Below are positions 37,003 through 46,686 of a stretch of 64,000 nucleotides of DNA, piece after piece; within the stretch, counting starts at the first letter, position 1; each line of letters begins with the position of its first letter. The stretch is taken from positions 62,001 through 126,000 of the forward strand of contig OY782778.1 of NCBI GenBank assembly GCA_963678255.2, written 5' to 3'. Origin of the DNA: G963678255 sp963678255. Its GTDB lineage: Bacteria; Cloacimonadota; Cloacimonadia; Cloacimonadales; WRIO01. Made by a program: the position numbers and the translations under genes. The notes beneath the pieces were generated by a model. The model saw only the letters and a program-made list of their open reading frames with translations, ran no database searches and was not told the DNA's origin.

Positions 37003-39597
37003 ATGATTAACAAACAAACAATTGCAAATCGTTTACTCGTATCTATTTTATCTGTCTGTTTTTTAGGTATTCTAATCTTAACTGTGATTATTATTTTTAG
37101 TACGAGATCATCTGTATCAAACTCAGCTAAATTTACTGCAGAAGAAATGGCTAATCGTTATGCAAATTTAATAGAAGCAAAACTAAACGTTCCTCTTGAT
37201 GAATCTAGATCCTTAGGATATGTTTTTAATGCTATGATTACACATAATAAAGTTAACCGTGACTTACTTAATGAGGTTTTAAAACACGCAGTTGAAGAGA
37301 ATAAACAAATACTTGGTGCTTGGGCTTGTTTTGAGCCGAATGCTTTAGATGGTAATGACAACAATTATGCAAATCAACCAGGATATGATGGCACTGGTCG
37401 CTATATTCCCTATTTTTATCGCACAAATGGAACTGTTGGTTTAGAGGCTTTGAAGGATTATGATACACCTGGCAAAGGTGATTATTATCAGATTCCCAAA
37501 ACTACCAAGCTCGAATCAATAATCGACCCCTATTTCTATGAAATTGATGGCAAGCAGGTTTTGCTAACAACACTTTCTGTCCCTATCATTATTAATGGCA
37601 ATTTTGTCGGTGTTGTCGGATTTGATATTGAGCTCGTAAATTTACAAAAGCAAATCAATGATATTAAACCATGGAATGACTGTTACTTTATTTTAGTTGA
37701 TAATAATGGTAAACGTGTTGCTCATCCTAAACCTGAATTAATCGGAAAACCAGTTGGTGATGATACTCCTGATGTCAAAGATGATCTTTTAAATGCTATT
37801 AAAACTGGCAAAATTTATGCCTTTTCAAAAAAGGCTCTAGGTACAGGAAAAGTGTCCTGGCTCACTTATGCACCAGTAAAGATTGGTGGTTCTGATCGTC
37901 CTTGGTCTATTTGCGCTGTTGTTCCCATGAATATTGTTATGAAAGAAGCAAACTATCTTACTCTTATGATAATTGTTATTGGTTTGTTGTTATTATTGTC
38001 AATAGCCTTTATTATTATTCTTAATACAAAAAAACTTTCAAAAGAAATTGACGCTATTTCAATTGAGACAAAGCATATTATTACTGGAGTTGAATCTGAT
38101 AATCTTACAATTAGAGGCAATCAATCTAAAGTAATTGATGAATTTAAACCAATTGTTGGAGGTTTCAATGAAATCCTTGAAATCATTATGGACAAAATCT
38201 ATTTTTATGAATCTCTTTTAGATTCTATTCCTTGGCCAATTTCTGTTACAGATAATAATATGAATTGGACATTTTTCAATAAAGCGGCTGCTGATGTTAC
38301 AGGAAAAGATCGATCTTCAATGAAAGGCAAACCTTGTAATAACTGGGGTGCCGATATCTGTAAAACAAAGAACTGTGGGATTGAGCTTCTAAGAAAAGGT
38401 CACTCTTCTTCTTGGTTCAAGCAACCTGGTTTAGAAATGGACTTTCAAGTTGACGTCTCTTATTTAAAAAATCGTCAAGGTAAAGATGCTGGTCATATAG
38501 AAATTGTTCGTGATATTACTCAACAAAATAGAATTGCGCAATACCAAAAAGACGAAGTAGATAAACTATCAAATGTGTTAGAGGAAATTGCTCAAGGAAA
38601 TCTTAGCGTCAGCTATTCAATAACTTCATCAGATAAATATACAAATGAGGTCTCTGAAATATTTAAAGGTATCGAAATATCCTTATCTGACACAATAAAT
38701 AAATTAAGAAGTACGATACAATCCATTCAAAGTCAATCGAATATGCTATCCTCTGCTTCAGAAGAACTTTCTGCGCAATCTATTGAAATGTCCTCTGGTG
38801 CTGAAGAATTGTCTTCTCAATCTACAAATGTGGCGGCTGCTGTTGAACAAGCCTCTGTCAATCTCAGACAAATATCATCGGCTGCTTCCACTATGGCAAC
38901 ATCCATTAGCTCTGTGGTGTCTTCTATGAATGAAATGAGTGCAACGATTAATGAAATTTCTAAAAATACGTCTAAAGCTAATAAAGTTTCTTTTGAAGCC
39001 AATGAAAAAGCATCAGAAACAAATACTGATATGGATTCTTTAAAAGATACTACAAATGAAATCGGTAAAATTGTTAAAATGATCAATGATATTGCAGATC
39101 AAACAAATATGCTCGCCTTAAACGCTACCATTGAAGCTGCAAGCGCTGGTGAAGCTGGCAAAGGATTTGCCGTTGTCGCTAACGAAGTTAAAGAACTCGC
39201 TAAACAAACAGGAGAAGCTACAGGAAAAATCTCTACTCAAGTCGATGATATGAAAAATGCTGTTTTAAAATCTGTTGAATCTATTACCACAATCGCTCAA
39301 GTAATTGAAGATATCCATCAAATTGCATCCACCATTGCTAGTAGTATCGAGGAACAATCTATAACGATTAATGAAATGTCTCACGACATGACAAACAACA
39401 ATATCTCTGTTAATACTGTGACCCAAAACGTGAATGAATCAGCTCGAGGTATTGAAGAAATTGCTAAAAATATGCAAGGTATTGACTATGCTGCTAAAGA
39501 AATTGCCAAAGGCTCTGAACAATCTTCGCAAGTAGCTAATGAATTGTCTAAAATGTCTCATCAATTAAAATCAATCGCCGATTCTTTCAGATTATAA
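37003..39597 (+). CDS. Methyl-accepting chemotaxis protein with Cache and PAS domains
   Basis: 864 residues. Membrane helix 1 (about 11-32), a periplasmic dCache-type sensor (35-310), helix 2 (about 318-340), a HAMP-like linker, a PAS domain (about 400-505), then the long signalling coiled coil. Its tip, DIADQTNMLALNATIEAASAGE...VVANEV, is the kinase-contact hairpin. The PAS domain has three cysteines in CNNWGADICKTKNC, a pattern I have seen in receptors of anaerobes that might bind a metal or sense redox state. It would report an outside ligand and perhaps an inside redox cue to CheA/CheW, which are not in this window. It is flanked by its own promoter and a terminator. Confidence 0.92.
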   Translation: MINKQTIANRLLVSILSVCFLGILILTVIIIFSTRSSVSNSAKFTAEEMANRYANLIEAKLNVPLDESRSLGYVFNAMITHNKVNRDLLNEVLKHAVEENKQILGAWACFEPNALDGNDNNYANQPGYDGTGRYIPYFYRTNGTVGLEALKDYDTPGKGDYYQIPKTTKLESIIDPYFYEIDGKQVLLTTLSVPIIINGNFVGVVGFDIELVNLQKQINDIKPWNDCYFILVDNNGKRVAHPKPELIGKPVGDDTPDVKDDLLNAIKTGKIYAFSKKALGTGKVSWLTYAPVKIGGSDRPWSICAVVPMNIVMKEANYLTLMIIVIGLLLLLSIAFIIILNTKKLSKEIDAISIETKHIITGVESDNLTIRGNQSKVIDEFKPIVGGFNEILEIIMDKIYFYESLLDSIPWPISVTDNNMNWTFFNKAAADVTGKDRSSMKGKPCNNWGADICKTKNCGIELLRKGHSSSWFKQPGLEMDFQVDVSYLKNRQGKDAGHIEIVRDITQQNRIAQYQKDEVDKLSNVLEEIAQGNLSVSYSITSSDKYTNEVSEIFKGIEISLSDTINKLRSTIQSIQSQSNMLSSASEELSAQSIEMSSGAEELSSQSTNVAAAVEQASVNLRQISSAASTMATSISSVVSSMNEMSATINEISKNTSKANKVSFEANEKASETNTDMDSLKDTTNEIGKIVKMINDIADQTNMLALNATIEAASAGEAGKGFAVVANEVKELAKQTGEATGKISTQVDDMKNAVLKSVESITTIAQVIEDIHQIASTIASSIEEQSITINEMSHDMTNNNISVNTVTQNVNESARGIEEIAKNMQGIDYAAKEIAKGSEQSSQVANELSKMSHQLKSIADSFRL

Positions 39598-39616
39598 AAA
39601 TAATCTACGTTGGTAT

Positions 39617-39648
39617 AATCCCCGACTCTTCTGAGTTGGGGATTTTCT
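39617..39648 (+). terminator. Terminator of the chemoreceptor gene
   Basis: AATCCCCGACTC and GAGTTGGGGATT pair (one G-T) around TTCT, then TTT. Confidence 0.8.
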
Positions 39649-39698
39649 ATTTGACAACTGTCTCTTACGTAATTTTCTATAACCTGTTAATTTATTCC

Positions 39699-39727
39699 TT
39701 GACTATTTTACTAAATAAAAAAATATT
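39699..39727 (+). promoter_or_regulatory. Promoter of the FKBP gene
   Basis: TTGACT (39699-39704), 17 bases, AATATT (39722-39727), about 45 bases before the start. Confidence 0.45.
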
Positions 39728-39771
39728 TTCATTAATTTAAATCTGAACATAAAATGATTAAAGGAGATGCT

Positions 39772-40524
39772 GTGAAAATATTTTCAAAAGTAATGTGTAC
39801 CACACTGATTCTTTTTGTTAGTTTAAGCGCTTTATCAGCTGCTACTAAGAAAAAAAACAAATCTTCAAAAGATTCTGAAAAAGAAAAGATTGTCTTACAA
39901 ACTGCTCAGGATAGCCTCAGTTATACAATAGGCTTAAGTATTGGTAAAAACTTCATGAACAATAATCTTGTTATTAATCAAGAGATCTTCTTTCAGGGCA
40001 TTAAAGATCAATATGCAGGAATGCCTGGATTAACCGATGAACAAATTCAAAAGGTCATGGATGATTTTCAACAAAAAACCACTGCTGAACTTGCTGAAAA
40101 AAGAGCTATTGAAGGCGCTTCTAATCTAAATGCTGGGAATGAATTTATGGAAAATATTAAAAAAGACCCCGCTTACAAATCTTTCGATAACGGAATCTGC
40201 TATAAAGTCCTCACAGAGGGAACAGGAGATTTCCCGGATTCTAATGCTGTTGTAAAATGCCATTATCGTGGAACGACCATAGATGGAAAAGAATTTGACA
40301 GTTCTTATGATAGAAATGAACCCATTGAAATTGCTGTTAATGGCGTTATACTCGGCTGGCAATATATTCTGCCAAAAATGAGAGTAGGCTCTAAATGGAA
40401 TATCGTCATTCCTTCTAACTTGGCTTATGGTGAACAAGGCGCTGGTAATGTTATTGGACCTTATCAGGTTTTAATTTTTGATATTGAACTGATTAGCATC
40501 AATCCACCTGTACAAGAAAAATAA
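39772..40524 (+). CDS. FKBP-type peptidyl-prolyl isomerase, exported
   Basis: 250 residues from the GTG at 39772, chosen because AAAGGAG ends seven bases before it; the ATG at 39754 lies upstream of that site. Signal peptide 1-21, then a Lys-rich segment. An FKBP_N dimerisation region (SLSYTIGLSIGKNF) and long helix follow, then the FKBP domain (about 150-245) with VKCHYRGTTIDGKEFDSSY, GWQYILPKMRVGSKW and IPSNLAYGEQGAG. This is the Mip/FkpA layout: a periplasmic dimer that speeds proline isomerisation and helps folding of exported proteins, fitting a cell with so many secreted products. One-gene unit. Confidence 0.92.
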   Translation: MKIFSKVMCTTLILFVSLSALSAATKKKNKSSKDSEKEKIVLQTAQDSLSYTIGLSIGKNFMNNNLVINQEIFFQGIKDQYAGMPGLTDEQIQKVMDDFQQKTTAELAEKRAIEGASNLNAGNEFMENIKKDPAYKSFDNGICYKVLTEGTGDFPDSNAVVKCHYRGTTIDGKEFDSSYDRNEPIEIAVNGVILGWQYILPKMRVGSKWNIVIPSNLAYGEQGAGNVIGPYQVLIFDIELISINPPVQEK

Positions 40525-40537
40525 ACATAAATCTATT

Positions 40538-40569
40538 AAAGAGACACTTTCGGGGGTCTCTTTCTTTTT
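40538..40569 (+). terminator. Terminator of the FKBP gene
   Basis: AAAGAGAC (40538-40545) pairs with GTCTCTTT (40556-40563), followed by CTTTTT. The remaining spacer to 40784 shows only TTGACA at 40708 with TAATTA 17 bases on, the likely promoter of the next gene. Confidence 0.85.
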
Positions 40570-40784
40570 GATATAACAACAGTATTTATTACGATCAATC
40601 ATTTTATCTATGTGATTTTATATTTACATTTAAATCTTTACTAATCAACTAGACCGTATTCTTTCACAGATTAATTGAAAGTTTCTTTTAAAAAATATAA
40701 TTTAATATTGACAAAACAAATTACGATAACTAATTATAAATAAGATTTGAATTAATATTTTATTATTAGAGAAAAGGAGTCATC

Positions 40785-43013
40785 ATGAAATCAAAAATAT
40801 ACTTGATTTTCTTTTTATTACTAATATATTGCTCGACAATTTTTAGTTATGAAACAGAATGGGTTAAAGGAGAACTCCTAATCCAATTCCCCACAAATCT
40901 ATCTCAAAATGAAATTAAAACCTTTTTACAAAATACTAAATCCATCAATTATGCTGAATGCCACCAGTTATCAAATCGACTAAAAATATGGCAGGTTAGA
41001 TTAAATGATACAAATGCAAATTTGGATCTTGAAATGATTAATCTAAAAAATTGTATCCCCATTCATGCTATTCAAAGAAATCATATTGTCAGTCTCAGAG
41101 AAACCATTCCAAATGACCCTGAATTTTCAAATCAATGGCCATTATTAAATACAGGTGAAAATAATGGTTTAATTGATGCTGATATTGATGCAACAGATGC
41201 TTGGGATGATTCCACCAGTGGTGTCACGGTTAATGGCGATCAAATAGTTGTTGCCATTATTGATAGCGGTATTGATATCAATCATCCTGATATCTCTTTT
41301 TGGAAAAATTCCTTAGAAATTCCCAATAACGGTATTGATGATGATCAAAATGGATACATAGATGATTATGACGGATGGAATTCTTATGATCATACAGGAC
41401 AAGTCATTACAGGCTCTCACGGGACTCATGTATCTGGAATTGCTGCTGCCATTGGCAACAATAATTTAGGTGTCAGCGGTGTCTGTTGGAATGCCAAAGT
41501 CATGCCAATTGCTGGTTCTTCAAACACTGAATCGGTTGTTGTGGAAGCCTATGCTTATGTTTTGGAAATGAGAGCACAATACAATGAAACTAATGGTCAA
41601 GCTGGAGCTTATGTTGTGGCTACAAATGCCTCTTTTGGTGTTGATTATGGTAACCCTATTGATTTCCCTATATGGTCTGCTATATATGATTCTTTGGGAG
41701 CAGTTGGTGTTTTAAGCTGTGGTGCTACTGCAAATATTAGTGTCGATGTCGATATTAACTATGATATGCCTACGGCTTGCTCTAGTGATTTCTTAATCTC
41801 TGTCACCAATACAACAAAACTTGATGAAAAGTTTGCTACTTCTGGCTATGGAGCAACCACCATCGATCTTGGTGCGCCTGGCACTTCGGTTCGTTCTACT
41901 GATTGGTATGGCTCTTATAGTTATAAAACTGGCACGTCTATGGCATCACCTCATGTAACGGGTGCTATTGCACAACTTTACTCGGCTTTACCTTTGGCTT
42001 TTTTTAATAACTATCCAAATGATCCCGCTGGTTTAGCCCTGGCACTAAAAACTTTTATTCTAGCCGGTGTAGATTCTTTACAAAGTTTACAAAATATTAC
42101 CGTTACTGGTGGGAGATTAAATATCTTTAACTCTGTTAACCTGATGAAACAAAGTTTGGGAATTCTTAACCCTCCACAAAATCTAAGCTATTCCTTAGAA
42201 AATAATTATCCTGTTTTTAATTGGGAAGCCCCCCTTTTAAATCTCAATCATGTTTTTTTAGGCTATAATTTATTCAAAAACAATTCTCTTGTTAACCAAA
42301 ATTTGATTACTAATACAACTTATACTGATAGTTCGTTAACAAATGGATTTATTTATAACTATTATGTTATTGCCGTTTATGAGACTGGAGAATCTGTCCC
42401 GTCTAATAATGTCGATATCAATTTGCTCCTTCCACCAACTCAACTATCAGCTATAACTGGTGACAATCTTGTGATTCTTAATTGGTGTACTCCCCAATTA
42501 AACCCATCTTTCTGCCATAATAGAGAATTGACAGGCTATAACATCTATAGAGATACTCTATTGATTAATCAAGAATTAGTAACAGATTCTTCCTATTCAG
42601 ATAATACTGTACTTAACGATAGCACTTACACTTATTTTGTTACAGCTGTTTATTCTGATGGTGAATCCATCTCTTCAAATATGATCACAGCTACTCCTGT
42701 GGAACAAGCTTCTAGAGATAACAATAGAAATCAAGCGATTACTTCGCTTGGATCAAATTATCCAAATCCCTTCAATCCCAGCACAACAATTCAATTTTCT
42801 CTCAAAGAAAAATCAATGGTCAATATTGATGTCTATAACATTAAAGGGCAATTAATAAAAAACTTAACTCATTCTTTATTTGTATCTGGTAACCATCAAA
42901 TCTTATGGAATGGACAAGATAATAATAATCATAAAGTAGGGTCTGGCGTTTATTTTGTGAAAATGAAAACCAATACTTATTCTAATATTAGAAAAATTAT
43001 TTTATTAAAATAA
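40785..43013 (+). CDS. Subtilisin-like (S8) serine protease with sorting domain
   Basis: 742 residues, with AAAGGAG before the ATG. Signal peptide 1-21. An inhibitor-like propeptide (about 22-105; EWVKGELLIQF is the fervidolysin-type opening) precedes the S8 domain with Asp160 in IIDSGID, His212 in GSHGTHVSG and Ser385 in GTSMASPH, a complete triad. Two fibronectin-III-like modules follow (about 460-640), then the sorting domain (NYPNPFNPSTT, IYNxKGQ-type, SGVYFVK, KIILLK; the second reads VYNIKGQL). It is a secreted or surface-bound endoprotease, probably for feeding on extracellular protein, consistent with histidine breakdown encoded next to it. Convergent with the mutY gene, 11 bases apart. 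Confidence 0.92.
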   Translation: MKSKIYLIFFLLLIYCSTIFSYETEWVKGELLIQFPTNLSQNEIKTFLQNTKSINYAECHQLSNRLKIWQVRLNDTNANLDLEMINLKNCIPIHAIQRNHIVSLRETIPNDPEFSNQWPLLNTGENNGLIDADIDATDAWDDSTSGVTVNGDQIVVAIIDSGIDINHPDISFWKNSLEIPNNGIDDDQNGYIDDYDGWNSYDHTGQVITGSHGTHVSGIAAAIGNNNLGVSGVCWNAKVMPIAGSSNTESVVVEAYAYVLEMRAQYNETNGQAGAYVVATNASFGVDYGNPIDFPIWSAIYDSLGAVGVLSCGATANISVDVDINYDMPTACSSDFLISVTNTTKLDEKFATSGYGATTIDLGAPGTSVRSTDWYGSYSYKTGTSMASPHVTGAIAQLYSALPLAFFNNYPNDPAGLALALKTFILAGVDSLQSLQNITVTGGRLNIFNSVNLMKQSLGILNPPQNLSYSLENNYPVFNWEAPLLNLNHVFLGYNLFKNNSLVNQNLITNTTYTDSSLTNGFIYNYYVIAVYETGESVPSNNVDINLLLPPTQLSAITGDNLVILNWCTPQLNPSFCHNRELTGYNIYRDTLLINQELVTDSSYSDNTVLNDSTYTYFVTAVYSDGESISSNMITATPVEQASRDNNRNQAITSLGSNYPNPFNPSTTIQFSLKEKSMVNIDVYNIKGQLIKNLTHSLFVSGNHQILWNGQDNNNHKVGSGVYFVKMKTNTYSNIRKIILLK

Positions 43014-43024
43014 TCCTCCAAAAT

Positions 43025-44149
43025 TTATTCATCGTGACCCTTACTGGTTTTTAAAAGAATCTTCTGAATGATTGCTGGTAGAGGATAATCACTGAGTTCC
43101 GCTATTGGGATCAAATAATACTCACCTTTTCTGATTCTCTTAATTCGGCAAACAATGTGTTTTGCCGTCTTGTAAACATGATTTCTTGGTGTTTTATCTG
43201 TATAGCATAATTCTGTAAAAGACTTAACCTCTTTTTTAAAAATATTAAGTTCCCATATAATATGGGTAAATACATGCTTTATCTTAGGGTATTTATTGAT
43301 TGAGTTAATTGATTTGCCAAAAAGCTTTCTTAGAGAATGAGAAATTACTTGATCCTCATTTGAAGAAATCAAAACTAATTCCCACATATCAGCTAAAAGC
43401 CCTGTTGATTTTCGCTTTTTCAAAAAGATATAATCTTTGTAATTTATTACAATATATGAGAATTGCTGAATGATTTTGGCTTTTCTTAATCCTTTAACAG
43501 GAAAATTGATAATTGTGCCATTTTCTCTTGCTTTACAATATTTCTTTACTGGACATTCGTAACATACAGGATTTGTTGGTCTGCAAATTAATGCCCCTAA
43601 TTCCATTAATGCCTGAGCGAAATCCCTATTGTTTGATTCTGGTAATAAGGAGTTTAGTTTTTCTAAGAAAATCTTCTTATTTTGATTATTAGAGATATCT
43701 TCTTCCATTTCAAATAATCTTGATAATATTCTAAGAACATTGCCATCTATAACTGAGATTTTCTGATCAAAAGCAATTGCACAAAGTGAAGCGCTAGTAT
43801 AATCACCAATACCTGGTAACTGACGTATTTGTTGATATGAAGAAGGAAATACGCCCATATATTCTGTCTTTATGAGCTGAGAACATTGATATAGATTCTT
43901 TGCTCGAGAATAGTACCCTAATCCCTGCCAAAAAGATAAAACCTCTTGTAATTCGCTTTTTGCTAAATCTTCTATTGTGGGAAATTGTTTGATGAATCTC
44001 AAATAATACGGAATGACAGTTTCAACACCTGTTTGTTGTAACATGATTTCAGAAATCCATATTCTATATGGATCGCTCGATTTGCGCCAAGGCAAATCTC
44101 TTTTATTGATATGATACCAATCTAATAAAGCTTTAGAAAAGATCTTCAA
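43025..44149 (-). CDS. mutY: A/G-specific adenine glycosylase
   Basis: 374 residues if the TTG at 44149 is used (AAAGG lies about 11 bases before it); an earlier TTG at 44197 would overlap hutI by 65 bases. DLPWR, WISEIMLQQTGVETV, LPGIGDYTSASL (helix-hairpin-helix) and VIDGNVLRI with the catalytic Asp are classical. CRPTNPVCYECPVKKYC gives the Cx6Cx2Cx5C iron-sulfur site. The C-terminal 130 residues are the NUDIX-like part that recognises 8-oxoguanine (ADMWELVLI). It removes adenine mispaired with 8-oxoguanine. It is the last gene of an operon with hutI, which it overlaps, so translation is probably coupled. Confidence 0.92.
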   Translation of the reverse strand: MKIFSKALLDWYHINKRDLPWRKSSDPYRIWISEIMLQQTGVETVIPYYLRFIKQFPTIEDLAKSELQEVLSFWQGLGYYSRAKNLYQCSQLIKTEYMGVFPSSYQQIRQLPGIGDYTSASLCAIAFDQKISVIDGNVLRILSRLFEMEEDISNNQNKKIFLEKLNSLLPESNNRDFAQALMELGALICRPTNPVCYECPVKKYCKARENGTIINFPVKGLRKAKIIQQFSYIVINYKDYIFLKKRKSTGLLADMWELVLISSNEDQVISHSLRKLFGKSINSINKYPKIKHVFTHIIWELNIFKKEVKSFTELCYTDKTPRNHVYKTAKHIVCRIKRIRKGEYYLIPIAELSDYPLPAIIQKILLKTSKGHDE

Positions 44150-45392
44150 ACAATATTTGACCTTTCTTAATAACTTTTTGCACATTGTTAGAACCAAAAT
44201 GATAAGGTAAAAATTGATAGGAAGGCATATCCATGATTAATATATCTGCTTGCTTGCCAACCTCTATACTTCCAACTAAATCATTCATACCCAAAGTACA
44301 TGCAGAATTAAAAGTTGAAGCTGTGATAGCTTCTGCAATTGTCATTTTCATTTGCTGACAGGCTAAAGTAATAATAAACTGCATATTGTCACAATTACAG
44401 CTCCCAGGATTGTAATCTGTAGCTAAGGCAACAGGTAATCCCTGATCGATCATATCTCTTGCACGAGCATAGTTTTTGAAGCCTAAACTAAACAATGTTC
44501 CGGGTAACAGTGTGGCAATTGTCCCGCCTTTGATCATAGCTGAGATTCCTTGATCAGAACAAGCTCCTAAATGGTCTGCAGAAACAGCGTTCAATTCACC
44601 TGCTAATTCAGCCCCACCAATTGGAATAATTTCATCAGCATGCATTCTAACACCAAAACCTAAATCTATTGCTTTTTGCAATATCCTCCGTGATTCATTT
44701 ACTGTATATACATGATCTTCTGTAAAGATATCAACATATTTAGCCAGATTTAATCTTTTTACCTCAGGCATCATCTCATCTATCATCAATTGAATGTAAG
44801 CCTCTCTATCTGAACGATATTCTAAGGGAATTTCATGAGCTCCCATTAAAGTAGGAACAATATCAATTGAAAGATGATTTTGTAATCTCTGAATTACCTT
44901 AAGCATTTTAACTTCAGAATCTGTTGTTAAACCATATCCACTTTTTGCTTCAAGGGTTGTCGTCCCATTTTTTATCATTTTCTTAATTCTTTTTAACGAC
45001 AAATTAAATAGTTCTTCTTCTGTCGCTAGGCGAACTGCATTTATGGAAGATAATATCCCACCACCTGCTTTTGATATATCAACATATGTTTTGCCCTGAA
45101 GTCTCATCTCATATTCATTTTCTCTAGTATTAACAAATATCGGATGAGTATGAGGATCTACAAATCCAGGCATGACAACATGATTACTCGCTTCAATAAT
45201 ATTATCTGAACTATATTCTTTTAGAATTATTTCCGTTGATGATACTGCAAGGATTTTGCCTTTCTCAATGGCAATAGCACCATTTTTAATTATGCCAAGA
45301 TTATTCATCTCATTCTTTGTTCTAGCTCTATTTGATCCTGCCAAAGTAAGCAGTTCTTTAGCATTAATTATTAAACTATCTACTTTTATCAT
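44133..45392 (-). CDS. hutI: Imidazolonepropionase
   Basis: 419 residues. PGFVDPHTHPIFVNTRENEYEMR, GGGILSSINAVR, KSGYGL, MGAHEIP, RMHADEI, SADHLGA and ATDYNPGS are the full set of HutI motifs, including the metal-binding HxH and later His/Asp. It hydrolyses 4-imidazolone-5-propanoate to N-formimino-glutamate, step three of histidine breakdown. No hutH, hutU or formimino-transfer gene is in the window, so the pathway must be scattered. It lies 15 bases after the YibQ-like gene and overlaps mutY; the operon mixes unrelated functions. Confidence 0.95.
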   Translation of the reverse strand: MIKVDSLIINAKELLTLAGSNRARTKNEMNNLGIIKNGAIAIEKGKILAVSSTEIILKEYSSDNIIEASNHVVMPGFVDPHTHPIFVNTRENEYEMRLQGKTYVDISKAGGGILSSINAVRLATEEELFNLSLKRIKKMIKNGTTTLEAKSGYGLTTDSEVKMLKVIQRLQNHLSIDIVPTLMGAHEIPLEYRSDREAYIQLMIDEMMPEVKRLNLAKYVDIFTEDHVYTVNESRRILQKAIDLGFGVRMHADEIIPIGGAELAGELNAVSADHLGACSDQGISAMIKGGTIATLLPGTLFSLGFKNYARARDMIDQGLPVALATDYNPGSCNCDNMQFIITLACQQMKMTIAEAITASTFNSACTLGMNDLVGSIEVGKQADILIMDMPSYQFLPYHFGSNNVQKVIKKGQILFEDLF

Positions 45393-45407
45393 TTGTTCCT
45401 CGTAAAA

Positions 45408-46571
45408 TTAAAATGTTATTTCTGTGGATACATAGGCAGAAGCAGGGACTAGTCTGAACCCTAATTTTTCTGCTTCAGTCATAAATTGTTTTAATCGATC
45501 TAATCTGCTTTTATCATGACAATGAGTAATGACTAATGCTTTCCCATTTTTATCTCTCAACCTGATTAAATCTTTTATACGTAAATCTAAAACTTCATTT
45601 GTATTCGCAGGAGCATCTAAAAACAAATCTCTTTGAGCTGATGGAACTCTTAACTGCTTCGCAACTTTATAAGCAACAGACTTTGAAGAGGTTTTACTAT
45701 CAATAAAAAATACTTCCTTCTTTTTGATAAAATTTAAGAAGAATGACATCTTATCTTTATTCTCTGTCATCTTACTGCCCATATGTTGATTGACTCCTAC
45801 AATTAAAGGTAATTCTTCAAAAAACTCTTTTAAATGACTAGCAATCTCCTCATCAGACATTGAACTTAGTAAAGCATTTTTACCTGGATTTACAGAAGGA
45901 TCTTCTGGCTCCATCGGTATATGAATTATTACTTCGTGACCGCTTTCAGTTGCTTTTCTCATCACAGTCTTAGAAAAAGAAAGCCCGGGAATTACTGCAA
46001 AAGTAATAGCCGGGTCTAGTTGACAATAACTGTCTAACAAAGGCCCATCATAATTTCCAAAATCATCTATAACGATTGATAACTCAGGTTTATCATTTGT
46101 CTTTTCTGCTGGCTGAAAACCAGGTTTTACGGTATTGTAGTATATTTCAATTATGTAACTCTGATGATGGACAGTATCAAAATATTCACGAATGATCTTT
46201 GCATTCTCTTCACGAATTATGTTGGCCATCTGGGTGCCCGTACCTTCTAATTGACCAGCTATAACCATGTCAGCAAACTCTAAATCTAACTTATCTTCTA
46301 CTAATGGAATGTAAAAATAAATGCCGTCTTCTTTAACAACTTTCTTAATTTCTTTTTGTGAAATACCTAATTTGTCTAATCCATTTACGATAGCTTGTTC
46401 AACTGTTATACTTTCAACGTTTTTAATTTTTACTTCACCTTTTTCAGGAAGTAATTCATTTATCCTGCGATTATCTGTTGTTTCTTCTTTTTTCTTATTA
46501 CATGATATTAAACTTAATACAACAAATAAAATCAAAATTGTTGATATAAACGATAAAAATCGTTTTAACAT
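45408..46571 (-). CDS. Divergent polysaccharide deacetylase (YibQ-like) lipoprotein
   Basis: 387 residues, with GGAGGG before the ATG. A signal peptide ends in the lipobox LISC (Cys24). Residues 25-165 are a linker region of no known family. Residues 170-385 match the divergent polysaccharide deacetylase family: LSIVIDDFGNYDGPL, FAVIPGLSFS, HEVIIHIPMEP, GVNQHMGSKMT, FFIDSKTSS and ALVITHCHD. Members keep an Asp-Asp and His residues of the NodB fold. It presumably trims or de-acetylates an envelope glycan in the periplasm; true substrates of this family are poorly known. First gene of the operon leading to hutI and mutY. Confidence 0.85.
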   Translation of the reverse strand: MLKRFLSFISTILILFVVLSLISCNKKKEETTDNRRINELLPEKGEVKIKNVESITVEQAIVNGLDKLGISQKEIKKVVKEDGIYFYIPLVEDKLDLEFADMVIAGQLEGTGTQMANIIREENAKIIREYFDTVHHQSYIIEIYYNTVKPGFQPAEKTNDKPELSIVIDDFGNYDGPLLDSYCQLDPAITFAVIPGLSFSKTVMRKATESGHEVIIHIPMEPEDPSVNPGKNALLSSMSDEEIASHLKEFFEELPLIVGVNQHMGSKMTENKDKMSFFLNFIKKKEVFFIDSKTSSKSVAYKVAKQLRVPSAQRDLFLDAPANTNEVLDLRIKDLIRLRDKNGKALVITHCHDKSRLDRLKQFMTEAEKLGFRLVPASAYVSTEITF

Positions 46572-46601
46572 CTAATCCCTCCAACTTCTCAATACAAAGA
46601 C

Positions 46602-46629
46602 AATATACTTTATTTCTGTTTTAAGTCAA
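46602..46629 (-). promoter_or_regulatory. Promoter of the yibQ-like/hutI/mutY operon
   Basis: On the minus strand TTGACT (46629-46624), 16 bases, TATATT (46607-46602). Divergent TTGACA at 46638-46643 on the plus strand may serve the nitrilase-family gene, with a weak TAATAA 18 bases on. Confidence 0.6.
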
Positions 46630-46686
46630 TAAAATAATTGACAGTAATGAGTATTAATTTTTAATAAAAATTGAAAGGGAGTGATT

